Source: Motiliproteus sediminis (lineage in GTDB: Bacteria; Pseudomonadota; Gammaproteobacteria; Pseudomonadales; Balneatricaceae). From it: a stretch of DNA of 64,000 nt. This document shows, in pieces, positions 7,942 to 16,090 of the stretch. The notes under the pieces are model-generated. The model made no database searches and was not told the origin of the DNA. It saw nothing but the letters and a program-made list of their open reading frames with translations. Both the position numbers and the translations under genes were made by a program. The stretch lies in contig NZ_JAERQK010000002.1 of NCBI RefSeq assembly GCF_017912535.1, positions 1-64,000 on the forward strand. The letters are read 5' to 3'. Within the stretch, counting starts at the first letter, position 1, and every line of letters begins with the position of its first letter.

Positions 7942-8142
7942 ATGAACAATGACTTCGGAAAAAAGCAGTGGAGTGCTCTGTTTACCGAACTGGGTCTTAG
8001 CGAGGCAGAGATGCGGCGCTGGCATCAGCTGTTTGAGCGCCATCATCCGCAGGATCACGGCCGCTTTCTGAGCTGGCTGGGACTGAACAACAACGAGGTA
8101 CAGGCCCTGCGCCGAACCTGCGCGGAGCAGACCGATGGCTGA
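7942..8142 (+). CDS. Stand-alone homologue of the MerR C-terminal domain
   Basis: A 66-residue protein starting MNNDFGKKQWSALF. Its pattern KxxWSALxxxxGxxxxxMxRWHxxFERxxPxxHxxFLxxLGxxxxE is repeated in residues of about 125-175 of the MerR regulator encoded by the next gene, which overlaps it by 8 bases. GGGAG lies ten bases before the ATG; an upstream in-frame ATG at 7852 has no comparable site. The likeness suggests duplication of a sensing or dimerisation domain, and the small protein could bind the same ligand or form mixed dimers with the regulator. This role is inference. Confidence 0.75.
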   Translation: MNNDFGKKQWSALFTELGLSEAEMRRWHQLFERHHPQDHGRFLSWLGLNNNEVQALRRTCAEQTDG

Positions 8143-8689
8143 CTATCGCGTGGGTGAACTGGCCCGTGCCTGCGGCATCTCGCGCACGACACTGCTGCAC
8201 TACGAGCGACAGGGCCTGCTGCGGCCGCCAGCGCGTTCCCAGGCGAACTACCGCCGCTATAGCGAGGCGGACCGGTTGCGCCTGTTACGCATTCGCGAAC
8301 TGCGTTCTCTGGGTCTGTCGCTGACACAGATCGCACCGTTGCTGGACGATAGCGGCAGCGGTGTAGAAGCGGCCCTGCGCCAACGGTTCGACCAGTTGGG
8401 AACCGAGATCGCCCAGGCGCGCCGGCAACAGCAGCAGATAGTGGAGTTGCTGCAGGGGTGTCGCGAACGCCCGGCGGGAGCCATGGATAAAAACGCCTGG
8501 AGCGCATTGATGCGCGCCAGCGGCATGGACGACGATGGCATGTGGCGCTGGCACGCCGCGTTCGAACGACGCGAACCGGACGGGCACCGGCAGTTCCTGC
8601 TGGGACTGGGCGTCGATGATAATGAACTAGAGCGGATACGTCGTTGGTCGCGGGAGTATCCCGTCCGGCCGGCAGATGCAGTAGAATAG
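8135..8689 (+). CDS. MerR family transcriptional regulator
   Basis: A 184-residue regulator. Residues 1-70 are a classical MerR DNA-binding domain (YRVGELARACGISRTTLLHYERQG with wing NYRRYSEADRLRLLRI). A coiled coil of about 35 residues follows (LRQRFDQLGTEIAQARRQQQQIVELL), then a C-terminal domain of about 60 residues. There is no metal-binding cysteine set, so it is not a mercury, copper or SoxR type. The effector domain is the same fold as the small protein encoded just upstream. MerR proteins activate promoters with over-long spacers; targets are not evident. Confidence 0.9.
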   Translation: MADYRVGELARACGISRTTLLHYERQGLLRPPARSQANYRRYSEADRLRLLRIRELRSLGLSLTQIAPLLDDSGSGVEAALRQRFDQLGTEIAQARRQQQQIVELLQGCRERPAGAMDKNAWSALMRASGMDDDGMWRWHAAFERREPDGHRQFLLGLGVDDNELERIRRWSREYPVRPADAVE

Positions 8690-8722
8690 CGCCGTTACCG
8701 CAACCCTGAAGAGGCCTTGTCC

Positions 8723-8983
8723 ATGCCAACTTACGATTACCGCTGCACCGCCACCGGCGATGTGTTTGAGGTGCGTCACCGCATCAGCGAATCGATCAGT
8801 ACCTGGGCGGAACTGTGCGCGCTGGCCGGAATTGAGCCGGGAGCCACCGCGGCTGATACGCCGGTGGAAAAGCTCGCTACCGGTGGCCAGGTGGTTAAAA
8901 GTTCGTCACTGAAAAACCCCGAGGCACCGCCATGCGCCAGCGGTGGCGGCTGCTGCGGTGGCGGCGCCATGTGCGGGTTCTGA
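8723..8983 (+). CDS. FmdB-like zinc ribbon protein with Cys/Gly-rich tail
   Basis: An 86-residue protein opening MPTYDYRC, the hallmark of the FmdB/CxxC_CxxC_SSSS putative regulatory family. In the usual family the first cysteine is part of a CXXC knuckle; here the pair is broken (CTATG). The C-terminus is a compact CASGGGCCGGGAMCGF tail with four cysteines which may bind metal instead. GAGG at 8711-8714 sets the ATG at 8723 as the start. It lies 33 bases after the MerR gene and may share its message. Function unknown. Confidence 0.75.
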   Translation: MPTYDYRCTATGDVFEVRHRISESISTWAELCALAGIEPGATAADTPVEKLATGGQVVKSSSLKNPEAPPCASGGGCCGGGAMCGF

Positions 8984-9098
8984 CCGCATCCAGTATCAGA
9001 CAGGCGGGTTACTGCGGTTCGGGTTTCGGTGTTCGCACAGCGTGGTTACCACACGCGCGCAGCGAACCAACCCGCTCTCCGCTCCACGCAACGACCAT

Positions 9099-9123
9099 AA
9101 AAAAGCCGGCCCAAGGCCGGCTT
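9099..9123 (-). terminator. Terminator of the amino-acid ABC transporter operon
   Basis: On the complement strand the stem GCCGGCC/GGCCGGC (loop TTG) is followed by six T. It lies about 20 bases after the stop of the ATPase gene. Confidence 0.9.
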
Positions 9124-9142
9124 GCACTAACAAGGGGTCTGA

Positions 9143-9892
9143 TTACAGAACCTGACCCAAAAACCGCTGCAGACGTTCGTTGCTGGTGGATTCGAAGAAC
9201 CGCTCTGGGCGTTCTTCAAACACCAGCTCGCCCTCTTCCATAAACACCACACGATCAGCCACTTCACGGGCAAAGCCCATCTCGTGGGTCACCACCACCA
9301 TGGTCATACCGTCGGATGCCAGACTCTTCATGACGTCGAGCACTTCACCAACCATTTCCGGATCGAGCGCACTGGTGGGCTCGTCAAACAGCATGATCTT
9401 GGGCATCATCGCCAGCGCCCGGGCGATTGCCACCCGCTGTTGCTGACCACCGGAGAGTTGCGAGGGGTAGCTGTGCATCCGCTCAGACAGACCCACTTTA
9501 TACAGCAACTCGCGGCCTTTCTTTTCAGCTTGCTCGCGTGATTTTTTCAGTACCTTCATCGGTGCCAACATCACGTTCTGCAGCGCTGTTTTGTGCGGAA
9601 AAAGATTGAACGACTGAAACACCATGCCCACCTCTTCACGCACCTTGTTGATGTCGGTACGTTTGTCGGTCAAGCTGATGCCGTCGATGCGAATATCACC
9701 GTCGGAGATGGTTTCCAACTGGTTCAGGGTGCGCAAAAAGGTGGATTTACCGGAGCCGCTGGGCCCGATAATAACCACCACCTCACCACGATTGATCTCC
9801 AGCGACACCCGCTTGAGCGCATGGCAGCCATTGGGATAGATCTTGTCGACGTCGCGGGCGACGATAATACTGGGGTCGAAATGTTCAGTCAC
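9143..9892 (-). CDS. Polar amino-acid ABC transporter, ATP-binding protein
   Basis: A 249-residue ABC ATPase of the GlnQ/HisP group. Walker A is GPSGSGKS, the Q loop is [10 protein letters not shown], the signature is LSGGQQQR, Walker B is [14 protein letters not shown], and the switch histidine is in VVTHEMG. It energises uptake of a polar amino acid with the permease and binding protein encoded upstream in the same operon; its start overlaps the permease stop by 8 bases. It is the last gene before a strong terminator. Confidence 0.95.
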   Translation of the reverse strand: MTEHFDPSIIVARDVDKIYPNGCHALKRVSLEINRGEVVVIIGPSGSGKSTFLRTLNQLETISDGDIRIDGISLTDKRTDINKVREEVGMVFQSFNLFPHKTALQNVMLAPMKVLKKSREQAEKKGRELLYKVGLSERMHSYPSQLSGGQQQRVAIARALAMMPKIMLFDEPTSALDPEMVGEVLDVMKSLASDGMTMVVVTHEMGFAREVADRVVFMEEGELVFEERPERFFESTSNERLQRFLGQVL

Positions 9893-10835
9893 TGGCAGCC
9901 AACCTCTTTTCCAAACGCTGTACCGCCCAGGACAGGGCCCCGGTCAACACCAGGTACAACAGGGCGACGGTGAACCAGACCTCAAACGGCGCAAAGGTGG
10001 AACTCACCACCTCGCGCCCGGCCTTGGTCAGGTCGGTAATCGCAATGACCGACACCAGCGACGAGTCCTTGATCAGGTTGATGAACTGGCCCGCCATCGG
10101 CGGCAGGGTGCGCTTGAACGCCTGCGGCAGGATAACGTTGGTCATCGCCTGAACGTAATTCATCCCCAGACTGCGCGCCGCTTCCATCTGCCCCGGCGGA
10201 ATCGACTGAATCCCCGAGCGCACAATTTCCGCAATATAGGCGCCGGTAAAGACCGCCAGCGCTGCCACCCCGGCGGTGAAGCGATCAAGATCCAGCACCG
10301 TGCCGATAAAGAAGTAGAAGATAAAGATCTGTACCAGCAGCGGCGTGCCGCGGATCAGTTCGATGTAAGTAATCGCCAGATTACGCAATGCCGGGTTATC
10401 CGAGATCCGCGCCAGTCCGGTAAACAGGCCAATCACCATCGCGAACACCAGCGACACCACCGACAACTTGAGGGTCGTCAGCAGACCCCAGCCGATCGGC
10501 CCCAGACGCCACTCTTCGATACCGGCAACCGCGTCGCCTTCGAATACGATGTCGCCATCATCCGCCAGCAACAGGTCGAACTTTTCCACCACAAAGGGCT
10601 CATCACCGCTGTCGGGGTCAACCAGGACACGCTTACCGCCCTGCTCGACCACCACGGTGCCGTCAAACGGCGAACGGATCTCCGTCGGATCGGTACTGAT
10701 CAGATACTGGGGGATCCTTTCCCAGCGCCAGGTATAGTCGATGCTTTTACTGGCCGCATAGATGCCGTAACCCAGACCGAGCAGGATCACGGCAAAAATG
10801 GCGTTCCATAAAAGCGGGTTATATTGCTTTTGCAT
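9885..10835 (-). CDS. Polar amino-acid ABC transporter, permease with inserted periplasmic domain
   Basis: A 316-residue inner-membrane permease of the His/Glu/Gln/Arg family. The C-terminal 210 residues hold the usual five membrane segments, with [19 protein letters not shown] and the ATPase-contact EAA loop in [17 protein letters not shown]. Unlike standard members of about 220 residues there is a first membrane segment at residues 10-28, then a soluble insert of about 80 residues containing [13 protein letters not shown] and [12 protein letters not shown], which looks like a small beta-sandwich facing the periplasm. Only one permease gene is present, so the transporter is probably a homodimer. 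Confidence 0.92.
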   Translation of the reverse strand: MQKQYNPLLWNAIFAVILLGLGYGIYAASKSIDYTWRWERIPQYLISTDPTEIRSPFDGTVVVEQGGKRVLVDPDSGDEPFVVEKFDLLLADDGDIVFEGDAVAGIEEWRLGPIGWGLLTTLKLSVVSLVFAMVIGLFTGLARISDNPALRNLAITYIELIRGTPLLVQIFIFYFFIGTVLDLDRFTAGVAALAVFTGAYIAEIVRSGIQSIPPGQMEAARSLGMNYVQAMTNVILPQAFKRTLPPMAGQFINLIKDSSLVSVIAITDLTKAGREVVSSTFAPFEVWFTVALLYLVLTGALSWAVQRLEKRLAASD

Positions 10836-10869
10836 CGGCCAAAAGGTTCCCCACAGTTAACGCGGCTAG

Positions 10870-11676
10870 TTACTGAACGTCGCCGATCCAGTCGTCGCTA
10901 CCAAACCACTTCTGGTAGTACTTGTCGTAGGTACCATCACCCTTGATCTGGGCCAGGAAGTTGTTGAGGAAGTTGAGGAAGTCCGGATCGCCCTTACGAA
11001 TCGCCCAGCCCAGCGGCTCATAGGTAAACGACTGGTCCAGGTGCACCACCTTGCCCTTGTTCTGGGAGGAGTAGATGGCGTTGAACGGCAGGTCGTAAAC
11101 GAACGCATCGGCGTTGCCGTTGATCACTTCCAGCGCGCCTTCGGACTCGGTTTCGAACAGGTTGATAGTGGCCTTACCCAGATACTTCTTGGTGGCAAAG
11201 TCAGAGGTGGTACCCAGCTTGGCGGTCACCTTGTACTGGGGATCGTTCAGATCCTTGTAGCTGCTCACTTTGCCTTCAAGGCCCGGGCGCAGCAGAATGG
11301 TCTGGCCAACGACAATATAGGGATCAGCAAAGTTAACCTTCAGGTTACGCTCTGCGGTGACCGTCATGCCCGACATGATGATGTCGCACTTGGCGGTCAA
11401 CAACGCCGGAATGATGCCGTCCCAAGCGGTGTTACGCAGGTCCAGCTTCACGCCCATGGCCTTGGCCATCTCCTTGGCAACATCGACGTCAAAACCAACG
11501 ATGCGGCCCTTTTTGTTGCGCATTTCGAACGGCATGTAGCCTGCTTCCAGGCAGACTTGCAGTTCGCCACGGGTCAGGATTTCATTGAGCGTGGACTTCT
11601 CCCACAGGCTGATATCAGACGCGGACGCCATGTTGGCACCCACCAGCATTGCAACAGCAACAAGCAGTTTTTTCAT
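10870..11676 (-). CDS. Polar amino-acid ABC transporter, periplasmic binding protein
   Basis: A 268-residue type II periplasmic binding protein with a signal peptide (MKKLLVAVAMLVGANMASA). Family 3 marks are present: GELQVCLEAGYMPFEMRNKKG, VGFDVDVAKEMAKAMG and a ligand-carboxylate contact in DIIMSGMTVTAERN. It captures the amino acid and delivers it to the permease encoded 34 bases downstream. It is the first gene of the three-gene operon, and two similar 14-base boxes lie 43-76 bases upstream. The exact substrate cannot be told; Gln, Glu, Asp or Arg are possible. Confidence 0.93.
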   Translation of the reverse strand: MKKLLVAVAMLVGANMASASDISLWEKSTLNEILTRGELQVCLEAGYMPFEMRNKKGRIVGFDVDVAKEMAKAMGVKLDLRNTAWDGIIPALLTAKCDIIMSGMTVTAERNLKVNFADPYIVVGQTILLRPGLEGKVSSYKDLNDPQYKVTAKLGTTSDFATKKYLGKATINLFETESEGALEVINGNADAFVYDLPFNAIYSSQNKGKVVHLDQSFTYEPLGWAIRKGDPDFLNFLNNFLAQIKGDGTYDKYYQKWFGSDDWIGDVQ

Positions 11677-11718
11677 CGTTTTTATCTCTCGCTTGAGTTA
11701 GCAGGGTAAATAGAGAAG

Positions 11719-11752
11719 TGCGATATTTTGCACAGGTTTGCGGAATATTGCA
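11719..11752 (-). promoter_or_regulatory. Tandem 14-base operator-like boxes before the ABC transporter
   Basis: Two copies of a 14-base quasi-dyad, TGCGATATTTTGCA at 11719-11732 and TGCGGAATATTGCA at 11739-11752, start 20 bases apart, about two helical turns, and lie 43-76 bases before the binding-protein start. Paired boxes with this spacing are typical of ArgR, but the match to the ArgR consensus is only partial. Confidence 0.45.
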
Positions 11753-11910
11753 CACCCGGAGGGGAAATTTGTGCCAAATCGCGCCCTAAAACCCATCAAT
11801 CGTAGCAGATCAGCAGCATGACATAAGGCTAAAAAGCGAGGCGGTTACAACAGGATCCAGCGCGACACCGGGTCGCGCCAGAAAAATTTGTGCTGAGCAA
11901 GAGAGGGGGA

Positions 11911-12801
11911 TTAACGCGCCTGGGTAAAATCCAGTCGCAACTCGCCGGACACGCTTTTGTGTTCGGCAAAGCCCTGATCGAACACGCCGATCTGAGAGCG
12001 GATGGAATCGATGCCTGCCAAGCTGACATCGTCAGAGTGACCGGTGTCCAGCTTACGTTTCATCTCCAGATGCCAGTAGCCATCCTTCCACACCCCTTTG
12101 GCGGCCACATCTCCGATGCTGCCACGCGGCTCGCCCACCAGTTCAACACCGGGGAGCTCATCGCCCTCGAACTCCTTGCGTTTGGGCTTGTTGTTCTCGA
12201 AGCCGGCCTGGCCCTCATCGGACTGCTTCTTGATGTAGATGACCGTACCATCGTCCATCTCATACTCAGCTGCGTCCATCTGCAGCTCAAAGCTGATCCG
12301 GTGCCAACCGTCAGTGGCATAGTTGACCTGATCACTGCGTCCTGCCGACCACAACCATACATCGACGTCATAGTTGGCTTTTTCGATCATGCAGGTGCGA
12401 AAATCGCCACCCATGTCGAACCGCAGCGCAAACATATCGTCACGGTCTTTACCCCGGCTGTAGCGTTTGCGCGCTTTCTTCCAGCTCCAGGGTTTGTAGG
12501 CGCGGCTCTCGGACTTATCAGGCCAGCGCGCAGCAACAAAGATCTCGTCACCGGCAACGGCAACCTGAAGCTCCACATCGACCTTACCAAGGCGGTTTTT
12601 ATTGTCACCCTCAATGGCTTCATCGACCGGGATCAACTCCCACGCGGAGCCCCATTCCGACAGGTTACCATCGATTACTGGCGCAGTGGTCATCTTCTGG
12701 ACCACCAGATCACGTGGTGCGGCCATCTCGGCAACTGCCGAGCTGGCCAACCCCAGTGCCGCCACCATCACGCCATAGCGCGCATGTTTCGGCAGTTTCA
12801 T
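11911..12801 (-). CDS. Ethylbenzene dehydrogenase-related periplasmic protein
   Basis: A 296-residue protein with a signal peptide ending near AVA-EMAAP. The following AAPRDLVVQKMTTAPVIDGNLSEWG and repeated all-beta segments match the ethylbenzene-dehydrogenase-related domain, the fold of the haem-b gamma subunit of DMSO-reductase-family enzymes. No molybdenum catalytic or iron-sulfur subunit is nearby, so this is probably an independent haem or electron-carrier protein. It follows the cupredoxin gene by 11 bases in the same direction, implying a periplasmic redox pair. Confidence 0.8.
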   Translation of the reverse strand: MKLPKHARYGVMVAALGLASSAVAEMAAPRDLVVQKMTTAPVIDGNLSEWGSAWELIPVDEAIEGDNKNRLGKVDVELQVAVAGDEIFVAARWPDKSESRAYKPWSWKKARKRYSRGKDRDDMFALRFDMGGDFRTCMIEKANYDVDVWLWSAGRSDQVNYATDGWHRISFELQMDAAEYEMDDGTVIYIKKQSDEGQAGFENNKPKRKEFEGDELPGVELVGEPRGSIGDVAAKGVWKDGYWHLEMKRKLDTGHSDDVSLAGIDSIRSQIGVFDQGFAEHKSVSGELRLDFTQAR

Positions 12802-12812
12802 AGGCCTATCCG

Positions 12813-13265
12813 TTACTTAACGGTAATGATCTCTTCCATGCCCTCATCGCGGTGATCGTCGATGGTGCAGTAGACCGGGAATTCACCTTTTTCATGGGCG
12901 ACAAAGTACAGATCCAACTGGCCGCCGGGCAGAACCTCAATGGCAGTAAAGTAGTCTGCCTTGATTTCAGCCTGGTCATTAACCTGTGCCTTGCGGGTAG
13001 CAATCTTCTTGAAGAACTCCGGTGCGGTGAAGTAGTGCTTCTTCTCACCCACGTTTTTCAGCTCGATCTTGTACGCCTTGCCGCTTTCGAACGTCAGCTT
13101 GCCATCGTAGCTGAACTCGTCCATTTGGATGGTCACTGTCTCCATCGCTTTCCAGTCCGCTTGCTTGACGATCTCCTGGTAGTTCTCTACGTAGTCCGCT
13201 GCTGAAGCCGCTGCTACCGCACCCAGCGCCAACGCACCTACCAAACCCGTAACCATTTTTTTCAT
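12813..13265 (-). CDS. Periplasmic cupredoxin-like copper protein
   Basis: A 150-residue exported protein (signal peptide MKKMVTGLVGALALG to about residue 22). A type 1 copper site is readable: His77 in KKHYF, Cys133 in VYCTIDDH, His138 and Met143 in DDHRDEGM. The Cys-His-Met cluster on a C-terminal loop is the cupredoxin arrangement. It could shuttle electrons or hold copper in the periplasm. A GAGGAG site precedes the ATG. It is upstream of, and probably co-transcribed with, the ethylbenzene-dehydrogenase-related gene. Confidence 0.85.
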   Translation of the reverse strand: MKKMVTGLVGALALGAVAAASAADYVENYQEIVKQADWKAMETVTIQMDEFSYDGKLTFESGKAYKIELKNVGEKKHYFTAPEFFKKIATRKAQVNDQAEIKADYFTAIEVLPGGQLDLYFVAHEKGEFPVYCTIDDHRDEGMEEIITVK

Positions 13266-13322
13266 TCCGATACTCCTCGGTTAATGTCGTAATCCTTCAC
13301 TGGCCCGGCCAGCGATAATCGC

Positions 13323-14984
13323 TTACAGATGAAACCGACCGACCAACCGTTCCAGTCGCTCGACCTGTTCCGCCAATTCACTGCTCTGACGCGACGCCGC
13401 GCCGGCATGCTCCGTCGTCCGGTGGGACTGCTCTGCGATGCCGCTGACCGACTCGTCGATACGTTCGATCGCGGCCGCATTCTCGCTCATGGCACCGGCG
13501 ATCGCGGTATTGATCTCAACGATGCGGTGCGCCGCCTCGGTGATCTGCGCCAGTAACGCACCGGACCGGTCAGCCTGTTCAAGGCTTACGTCCGCCTGCT
13601 TCAAGCTGGCGTGAATCATCGCCTGAACGCCGCCACTGCCCTGCTGCAACCGTTCGACAAATCCGCGAATATCACCGGTCGACTCCCGCGTCCGATGCGC
13701 CAGATTTCTCACCTCATCGGCCACCACCGCGAAACCTCGACCATACTCACCTGCTCGCGCCGCTTCAATACTTGCATTCAATGCCAGCAGATTAGTTTGA
13801 TCCGCTATGCTCTCGATCAAATTTACCACCGTGGCAATCTCTTCGACCCCCGCGGTCAGCGTGGTCAACGAAGCCTCTGCACCCTGAATACGTTCCATAA
13901 GGCTGCGCAGTTCACTGGCGGTCTTATCGACCTCGCTGCGGCCATGGGTCGCCAGTTGATCGACCTCCGCCGACTGCACCCGTGCTTCGTCGGTGTTGGT
14001 ACTGACCGACTCGATGGTTACCGCGATGCCCTGCACCGCCTCACGCACCCGGTCCGTCGCCTGTTCCTGCGCTTCAACCGCGCCGCGGGTCTGGGAAGAG
14101 ATCTCATCCACCTGCTGCGCCACCGCGCGCAGGCTCACCGTTGATTGCGCCACCTCGGCCACGGTGTGATTGATCTGACCGACAAAATCATTGAATCCGG
14201 CCGACAACCGGCCCACTTCATCCTGGGTGCGCACCGGCAGCTTGGCCGTCAGATCGCCGCGCCCGCTGGCGATCTCGTGCATCTCGTCAGCGACGGCCAG
14301 AATCGGCATTGAGATACGTCTTACCAGCAGGCCGATAGCCAACGTCACCAGCAGGGTCACCAGACCGATGGCGACCAGCAATGCGACCCAGCTTTGCCGG
14401 ACCTCGGCATACACCGGCTCCAGCGACGTAGACAGCTTAACCACGCCGCGCACCTCGTGATCCGACCCGTGACAGCGGTGACAATCCTTCTGATTGGGAA
14501 TCGGTGCCAGAAAGGTCAGCAGCTCTTCGCCGCTGGCGCTGGTTTCGTAGTAATGCACCGCGTCCAGCTGATCCAGCAGTCGCCGCAGCGGGCCTTCGTC
14601 AGGGTTGAGCAAGGGAACATGCTGCTCTTGATCGCGAGGGAAAAACTCCTCATCACCGATACGCCGGTTGACTTCATCGATGGTGTTGTTCTTGCGGAAG
14701 GCCTCGTAACCGTCGCGATGAACGATGCGAAAGTCCACCACACTGGGCAAGGATTTGAGGTTATCAGCCAGCGACTGGGCAATATCAGCATAACCCGCCA
14801 GCATGATGGTCTTAACGCTCTGGGCGGTAGACTCGGTCAAACTATGAATGGTGCGCTCATGCTGTTCCAGCACGCTACGCTGCTGCTGCTGCGTAGCGAT
14901 CACCGCCAGCGCTGTCATCGCCAACAACACGCAAACCACGACGCCGGCGAGAATTTTGTAGCCGATATGATGCTGCAAGCCCAA
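13323..14984 (-). CDS. Methyl-accepting chemotaxis protein with periplasmic c-type haem site
   Basis: A 553-residue transmembrane chemoreceptor. Membrane segments are near residues 10-30 and 200-222. The periplasmic sensor between them carries [12 protein letters not shown], a haem c CXXCH motif at 168-172, resembling the Tll0287-like (DUF3365) haem sensor. A HAMP domain follows at about 222-275. The cytoplasmic signalling hairpin includes [18 protein letters not shown], the CheA/CheW contact tip. It probably senses redox state, oxygen or NO and passes this to the flagellar pathway. It lies 57 bases upstream of the cupredoxin gene on the same strand. Confidence 0.93.
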   Translation of the reverse strand: MGLQHHIGYKILAGVVVCVLLAMTALAVIATQQQQRSVLEQHERTIHSLTESTAQSVKTIMLAGYADIAQSLADNLKSLPSVVDFRIVHRDGYEAFRKNNTIDEVNRRIGDEEFFPRDQEQHVPLLNPDEGPLRRLLDQLDAVHYYETSASGEELLTFLAPIPNQKDCHRCHGSDHEVRGVVKLSTSLEPVYAEVRQSWVALLVAIGLVTLLVTLAIGLLVRRISMPILAVADEMHEIASGRGDLTAKLPVRTQDEVGRLSAGFNDFVGQINHTVAEVAQSTVSLRAVAQQVDEISSQTRGAVEAQEQATDRVREAVQGIAVTIESVSTNTDEARVQSAEVDQLATHGRSEVDKTASELRSLMERIQGAEASLTTLTAGVEEIATVVNLIESIADQTNLLALNASIEAARAGEYGRGFAVVADEVRNLAHRTRESTGDIRGFVERLQQGSGGVQAMIHASLKQADVSLEQADRSGALLAQITEAAHRIVEINTAIAGAMSENAAAIERIDESVSGIAEQSHRTTEHAGAASRQSSELAEQVERLERLVGRFHL

Positions 14985-15117
14985 GCTAAAATCCCTTTGT
15001 TATCAGCCCGATTAATTACCGCGCTGTACATCCTTCAGACTTGCGGGCCCCGCTGGCGCCGCGCACAAACCCAACCCCGGCCGCACATTCTGCGCCCGGA
15101 CAGCCCGGAAGCTCCAC

Positions 15118-15834
15118 TTAGTTCATGGCAAAGCCCAGCTTCACCTGCTCATACCACTCCCCGCTCCACATCTTTACCTGCTCGACGTAGGCCTGCTTGA
15201 GCGGATCACGATGGAGGTTATCACGATGCCAGGGCGACTGCGCCCAGCCCACCCGCGGCGCCGGCGCGATGCGGGTGCCGTACTCCGGATTGAAGTAATA
15301 CTGAACGGTCAGGTTATCGGTGTCGGACATCAACCGGTATGCCGTATATACCGCGAAGTTGGGCACCTGAATACGGTTACGATGCAGATAGGACAGAGTT
15401 TGCGCCGACACCTTATCCGTATCCCGCCCTACTGCCGCGCGGAAATAACTGGTGACCCAACAATCCTGATCACGCCCTACCTCGTTGCGGACCACTTGCT
15501 TGTGGTAAACCACGTCACGCTCGCAGAATGCGGCCTTGGGCTCCTCGGTCCGAGCGGCCGACTCGAGGTTGGCACTGATCAGAACGCCACGCGTCAGCAC
15601 CCGCTCCCCTTCGTCTATCTGAACCAACTGCACGTCAGCGTAGGCCTCACCATTGCGGTTCTGATACACGTTGTGCGCCACCAGGCGCCACTGCCCTTCC
15701 GGCAGCGGGATCTGGTGACTGCCAATCACAAAGCGCTGTTCATAAAGCGGCGCACCATCCTCCGATACATGTTGACTCGCGGAGCAACCGGCCAAGATCG
15801 ACAACACCCCCAGCACAACCCAAAGCCGAAACAC
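15118..15834 (-). CDS. Lipoprotein of unknown function
   Basis: A 238-residue protein with a lipoprotein signal: MFRLWVVLGVLSILAGC, the cysteine at residue 17 being the lipid site. The body is all-beta-like, with PLPEGQWRLVAHNVYQNRNG near residues 42-62, a pair of cysteines and no haem motif. The family is not recognised with certainty. It is the upstream neighbour of the haem chemoreceptor on the same strand, 133 bases apart, and diverges from the multihaem cytochrome gene. Confidence 0.7.
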   Translation of the reverse strand: MFRLWVVLGVLSILAGCSASQHVSEDGAPLYEQRFVIGSHQIPLPEGQWRLVAHNVYQNRNGEAYADVQLVQIDEGERVLTRGVLISANLESAARTEEPKAAFCERDVVYHKQVVRNEVGRDQDCWVTSYFRAAVGRDTDKVSAQTLSYLHRNRIQVPNFAVYTAYRLMSDTDNLTVQYYFNPEYGTRIAPAPRVGWAQSPWHRDNLHRDPLKQAYVEQVKMWSGEWYEQVKLGFAMN

Positions 15835-16010
15835 TTTCCACCCCCCTCGACGGAACCGACCACCGATTGAGCGGTCAGTTGATCGTCCATCACCATACAG
15901 TTAACGCGGTCAAGGTGACATTTATACAGAACCCGATCCACTCGTATCAAATGGATTTTATCGATAGAATGCCGGATTCAAGGACGACGCCCGAAAATCA
16001 CCCCCTGACA

Positions 16011-16024
16011 TTGACGCAGGTCAT
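16011..16024. promoter_or_regulatory. Possible FNR/CRP-type dyad before the multihaem cytochrome gene
   Basis: TTGAC-GCAG-GTCAT at 16011-16024 is an inverted repeat with the 4-base gap of the FNR/CRP superfamily, 67 bases upstream of the start codon. One of ten arm bases departs from perfect symmetry and two from the FNR consensus. Weak evidence; the rest of 15835-16090 shows no other clear signal. Confidence 0.25.
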
Positions 16025-16090
16025 GCGGACAGCGCGTAACCACTGCGACAATGGCGGGATGATTCGAGCTGACTAGCTGCTGCACGGTAC

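Noticed and set aside
11859-11877. GCGCGAC/GTCGCGC hairpin taken as a terminator
   Set aside because: Perfect 7-base stem, but no T run follows on either strand, so termination is not supported.
15870-15900. FNR-like TTGATCGTCCATCA in the cytochrome upstream region
   Set aside because: The gap between half sites is five bases instead of four and the second half does not match.
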